From Flavipsychrobacter sp. (lineage in GTDB: Bacteria > Bacteroidota > Bacteroidia > Chitinophagales > Chitinophagaceae): a DNA stretch of 64,000 nucleotides. The position numbers were made by a program, and so were the translations under genes. Below the pieces are notes generated by a model. The model saw only the letters and a program-made list of their open reading frames with translations. It searched no databases and was not told the origin of the DNA. Where the stretch lies: NCBI GenBank assembly GCA_016787265.1, contig JAEUVF010000016.1:248001-312000 (forward strand). The letters are read 5' to 3'. Positions 61,430 to 64,000 of this stretch are shown in pieces (the first letter of the stretch is position 1; every line of letters starts with the position of its first letter).

Positions 61430-64000
61430 TCACGTTTTCAGCTTCATCTCCAGCCGAACCAATGTACCTGTATTCTTTTCTGATAAAATATCAAGGCTCG
61501 CGTTGATCGCGGCGGCGCGGCGTTTCATGTCGAGGATACCTCGGCCTTTCGCAACTCCGGATGTGTTGAATCCCTTTCCATCGTCCTGGATCAGCAGTTG
61601 CAGTTTTTGTTTACGCAGCCGCAATTGTACCTGGATATTTCGGGCTCCTGCATGTTTTACCGCATTCGTGATTGCCTCTTTGTATATGGAGAGCAGTTCA
61701 TAACGGTGTTCCATATCCGAATGTTTGTCTTCAATATGCGGGTCCGCTTCAATCTGGATATTCACATCATGGAAGGATTCCTGTTCCAGTGCGAACTGTT
61801 TCATCCGTTCCAGGGTTTTCATCATCTGATCGTTCTGTGGATTGATACTCCAGACCATATCATACATGGCCTGCGTCATCCGGTTGCTTGTTTCACTGAT
61901 CTGGTGGATATAATCCCTGGTCCGTTCACGGTCCTGTTCAATTTTATTTTTTGCCAATTCACTCGAAATATTAATACTGCTCAGTGAATTGGTCAGGTCT
62001 TCTGTTAAACTAGTTGCAATCCTGGTTCGGATACTTTCTGTAGCCCTTAACTTCTGCATCCGAAGCCGGTCGAGCCAATAGAGAAATGCTAGCAGTATGA
62101 AGACCATCATCGCCATAAACCAATAGGAACGCCAGAAGGGGGGGCGCACCTGGATGGCCAAACGGTTAATCTCTTCCGATTCCTCACCATCACCATTCAC
62201 TGCCTTTACAAGGAAGGTATAATTGCGATAGGGAAGGTAATTATAGATCGCCTGATTACGGGCTGACCGTACCCAGTCTTCATCCAGTCCTTCCAGTTTG
62301 TGATAATAGGTGAGCTGTCCGTGTTCCAGGAATTGCAGCGAAGCATAATCAATAGTGATGGAGTTATTTTGATGATTCAATTCAAGCCGGCCTGCACGCA
62401 TGATCGAATCATAGTTCATCCGTTTGTTCAGTACTTTGATATCGGTAATGGTTACCTGCGGTGGCCGTGTGGAATGCATTACCATATCCGGATCAAAGAC
62501 CAGAAAATTATGACTGGTCATAAAGGCAAGCAGGGAATCACTGATGCGGGAAGCTTCTCCTGTTGTGAAATTATCAAACTGAATACCATCTCTCCGATCG
62601 AAAACAGTAAAGGAATTTTGTGCAAAATTCCAACGGCATAGGCCATCCTGTAAGCCAATCCAGACTCGTCCTCTCTTGTCGATCTGCAGGCGTGAAGCCG
62701 AGTTGGAAGGTAATCCGTCATCGGCAGAAACAATCCGGTGGGTCATGCTTCGGGTATTCAGTACCGTTAAATTGTTGGTGGCCAGCAGCAGCACACTGTC
62801 GTTATACCGGATGATATCAGTAGGAGAATCATTTCCCGATTTCCAGCCGCCTTTGGAACTGCGCGTGATATGATGCAGAATAACCCCGGTAACAGGATCA
62901 ATATGATAAGTACCCCAGCCAAGTGTGCCAACCCATAAGCTGCCGTCCCAATCGATAAAGAGTTTGTGAATCAAACCAAGCTCATGAACAAGTTCATACC
63001 CCCGGGTGGGATCTCCTCCCGATTTCTTAAAGTCCCATTTGATAATACGGCCACCCTGGGTGCCAAACCATATATTACCTTCCCTGTCTTCTACCATTTG
63101 CCGGATGGTTCGTTCCTTAAATATGGGAGGTTGATCATTTCGTATGCTACCAGTTTTGGGATTGTAGATTTTTAAAAATCCTGTTTGTTCACCCAAAAAT
63201 ATCAAACCTGTTTTGCTGTGTTCAAGGATACTCCATACAGTCATCGTATTCTTCCAGGGATTGAATGCTGGAGGTAGTTGAAGTGGTCGAAAGGATTTAT
63301 CATACAGATACAATCCAGCTCCCCAGGTAGCTACCATAATCTGGCCATTTTTGAGTTGCCTGACAGCCTCAACCGGACCGTCCTGCACATTTTTTTCTCC
63401 TGGTCGTACCAGGTAATAGGCATTGAATGCCTGTGCAGTGGGATTGAATATAAAAAGGCCATCCGTAGTGGCGAGCCAAAGATTTTTTTCCCTGTCCTCA
63501 AAGGCTTGTAAGCCTACATCAAAGCGAAATTTTTCGGTATAGGGAGCTGTCTGATGTACAAACTGAAACCGTTGCTGAAGGGTATCAAATTCGGCAATAA
63601 AAGGCAGTCCATATACCCAGATCGTACCGTTTTTTTGTTGTGAAATACCCCTGTATTCATGGTAAATTCTGGGAATAAAGGGCCCAATGTAATGACGGAT
63701 TTTTTTGCCCGTGGTACCATCATACCAATAAAAATAAGGAACCGGGTGCCGATAGGGCCAGTGAAAAAGAGCAAGGCTCATACTGTTATGAACAGGTTCA
63801 ATTCCCTGAATATTATGTAGACCGGCAAAACTATCAATGATGGGATCCTTTGACCCGTTGTTACCGGGATAGGAGAGTCGTTTCAGCTCAGGTTCATACT
63901 TGACCAAACCGGAATCACAGCCCAACCAGTGCACTTTACGATTGGCATCCGGCTGAAAATAGAGAACGGTCCAGTTTTTTGGCAGTGGCACATCCCTGCT
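61430..64000 (-). CDS. Two-component propeller sensor, kinase-like, lacking phospho-acceptor His (5' end outside window)
   Basis: The frame is open to the window edge, so the N-terminus is missing; a GTG at 63991 is not a believable start. It has repeated ligand-binding propeller units (DREKNLWLATTDGLFIF, DREGNIWFGTQGG, DKRGRVWIGLQDGL), a Y_Y_Y domain (YRNYTFLVKAVNGDG), one membrane helix (WFMAMMVFILLAFLYWLDRL) and a HisKA_3-like helix. The helix reads RIATSLTEDLTNSLSSI, with Thr (codon 62005-62003) where LHDD-type kinases have His. The ATPase boxes NAVKHAGA, DDGKGF and GRGILDMKRR are intact. It is probably a pseudokinase, or acts through another protein. Confidence 0.8.
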   Translation of the reverse strand, partial: SRDVPLPKNWTVLYFQPDANRKVHWLGCDSGLVKYEPELKRLSYPGNNGSKDPIIDSFAGLHNIQGIEPVHNSMSLALFHWPYRHPVPYFYWYDGTTGKKIRHYIGPFIPRIYHEYRGISQQKNGTIWVYGLPFIAEFDTLQQRFQFVHQTAPYTEKFRFDVGLQAFEDREKNLWLATTDGLFIFNPTAQAFNAYYLVRPGEKNVQDGPVEAVRQLKNGQIMVATWGAGLYLYDKSFRPLQLPPAFNPWKNTMTVWSILEHSKTGLIFLGEQTGFLKIYNPKTGSIRNDQPPIFKERTIRQMVEDREGNIWFGTQGGRIIKWDFKKSGGDPTRGYELVHELGLIHKLFIDWDGSLWVGTLGWGTYHIDPVTGVILHHITRSSKGGWKSGNDSPTDIIRYNDSVLLLATNNLTVLNTRSMTHRIVSADDGLPSNSASRLQIDKRGRVWIGLQDGLCRWNFAQNSFTVFDRRDGIQFDNFTTGEASRISDSLLAFMTSHNFLVFDPDMVMHSTRPPQVTITDIKVLNKRMNYDSIMRAGRLELNHQNNSITIDYASLQFLEHGQLTYYHKLEGLDEDWVRSARNQAIYNYLPYRNYTFLVKAVNGDGEESEEINRLAIQVRPPFWRSYWFMAMMVFILLAFLYWLDRLRMQKLRATESIRTRIATSLTEDLTNSLSSINISSELAKNKIEQDRERTRDYIHQISETSNRMTQAMYDMVWSINPQNDQMMKTLERMKQFALEQESFHDVNIQIEADPHIEDKHSDMEHRYELLSIYKEAITNAVKHAGARNIQVQLRLRKQKLQLLIQDDGKGFNTSGVAKGRGILDMKRRAAAINASLDILSEKNTGTLVRLEMKLKT

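Overview
The window looks like a piece of a Bacteroidota chromosome, most likely from the Chitinophagaceae or a close relative. This is inferred from three things. Several promoters have the form TAnnTTTG close to the start codon. The family set is typical of the phylum: DUF3822 next to rsmD, LemA next to DUF2207, the DUF177-rpmF-plsX cluster, LytTR regulators, propeller sensor kinases, an ABC permease fused to an M1 peptidase, and DUF2027-Smr. There are also many short signal peptides ending in AQ or SQ. I saw no phage, insertion sequence, CRISPR array or tRNA gene. One stable RNA is clear: RNase P RNA at 52356-52743 on the minus strand.

Layout. 1-7226 (+): folB and a TPR protein, then a tight housekeeping run (DUF3822, rsmD, 5-formyl-THF cyclo-ligase, lpxK, RNase R, rluF). 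7239-9940 (-): LemA and DUF2207. 10042-12378 (+): a soluble four-PAS histidine kinase. 12338-16497 (-): a cation P-type ATPase and an exported amidase. 16783-21205: ApbE, a SUMF1-like protein and a Tat-type Gfo/Idh/MocA oxidoreductase on minus, with a divergent Tat-type TIM-barrel isomerase. 21336-29575: a large exported esterase/peptidase, an ankyrin protein, a beta-lactamase-like hydrolase, a putative zinc protease, an outer-membrane-type gene broken by a stop codon, and a membrane-bound AraC-type regulator.

29660-36290 (+): a DJ-1/PfpI protein, a DUF2975/XRE pair with a good promoter, then an ABC ATPase, an ABC permease-M1 peptidase fusion and a Crp/Fnr-type regulator. 36277-46566 is accessory: a coupled three-gene minus operon whose lipoprotein gene is frameshifted, an ankyrin protein, a GH127 glycosidase, small AT-rich lipoprotein genes, and an 11-bp periodic repeat array at 43672-43769. 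46662-52338: polyprenyl synthetase, amino-acid permease, DUF2027-Smr protein, a VOC protein coupled to a small alpha-CTD-like protein, and a GlxA-type regulator. 52356-57143 (-): rnpB, an AlkC-like glycosylase, ArfB, a CPBP membrane protein, PlsX, L32 and YceD. 57412-59401 (+): a saccharopine dehydrogenase-like enzyme and a DUF1338 2-oxoadipate dioxygenase, which suggests a lysine-catabolic pair. 59507-61422 (+): a LytS/LytTR two-component pair. It converges on a propeller sensor kinase (61430 to the window end) whose phospho-acceptor histidine is replaced by threonine.

No single new defence or mobile system stands out. The signals most worth following are the 11-bp helically phased array, the propeller sensor without a histidine, the ABC-M1 fusion with its adjacent regulator, the ApbE/SUMF1/oxidoreductase cluster, and the two genes interrupted by single-base-scale lesions.
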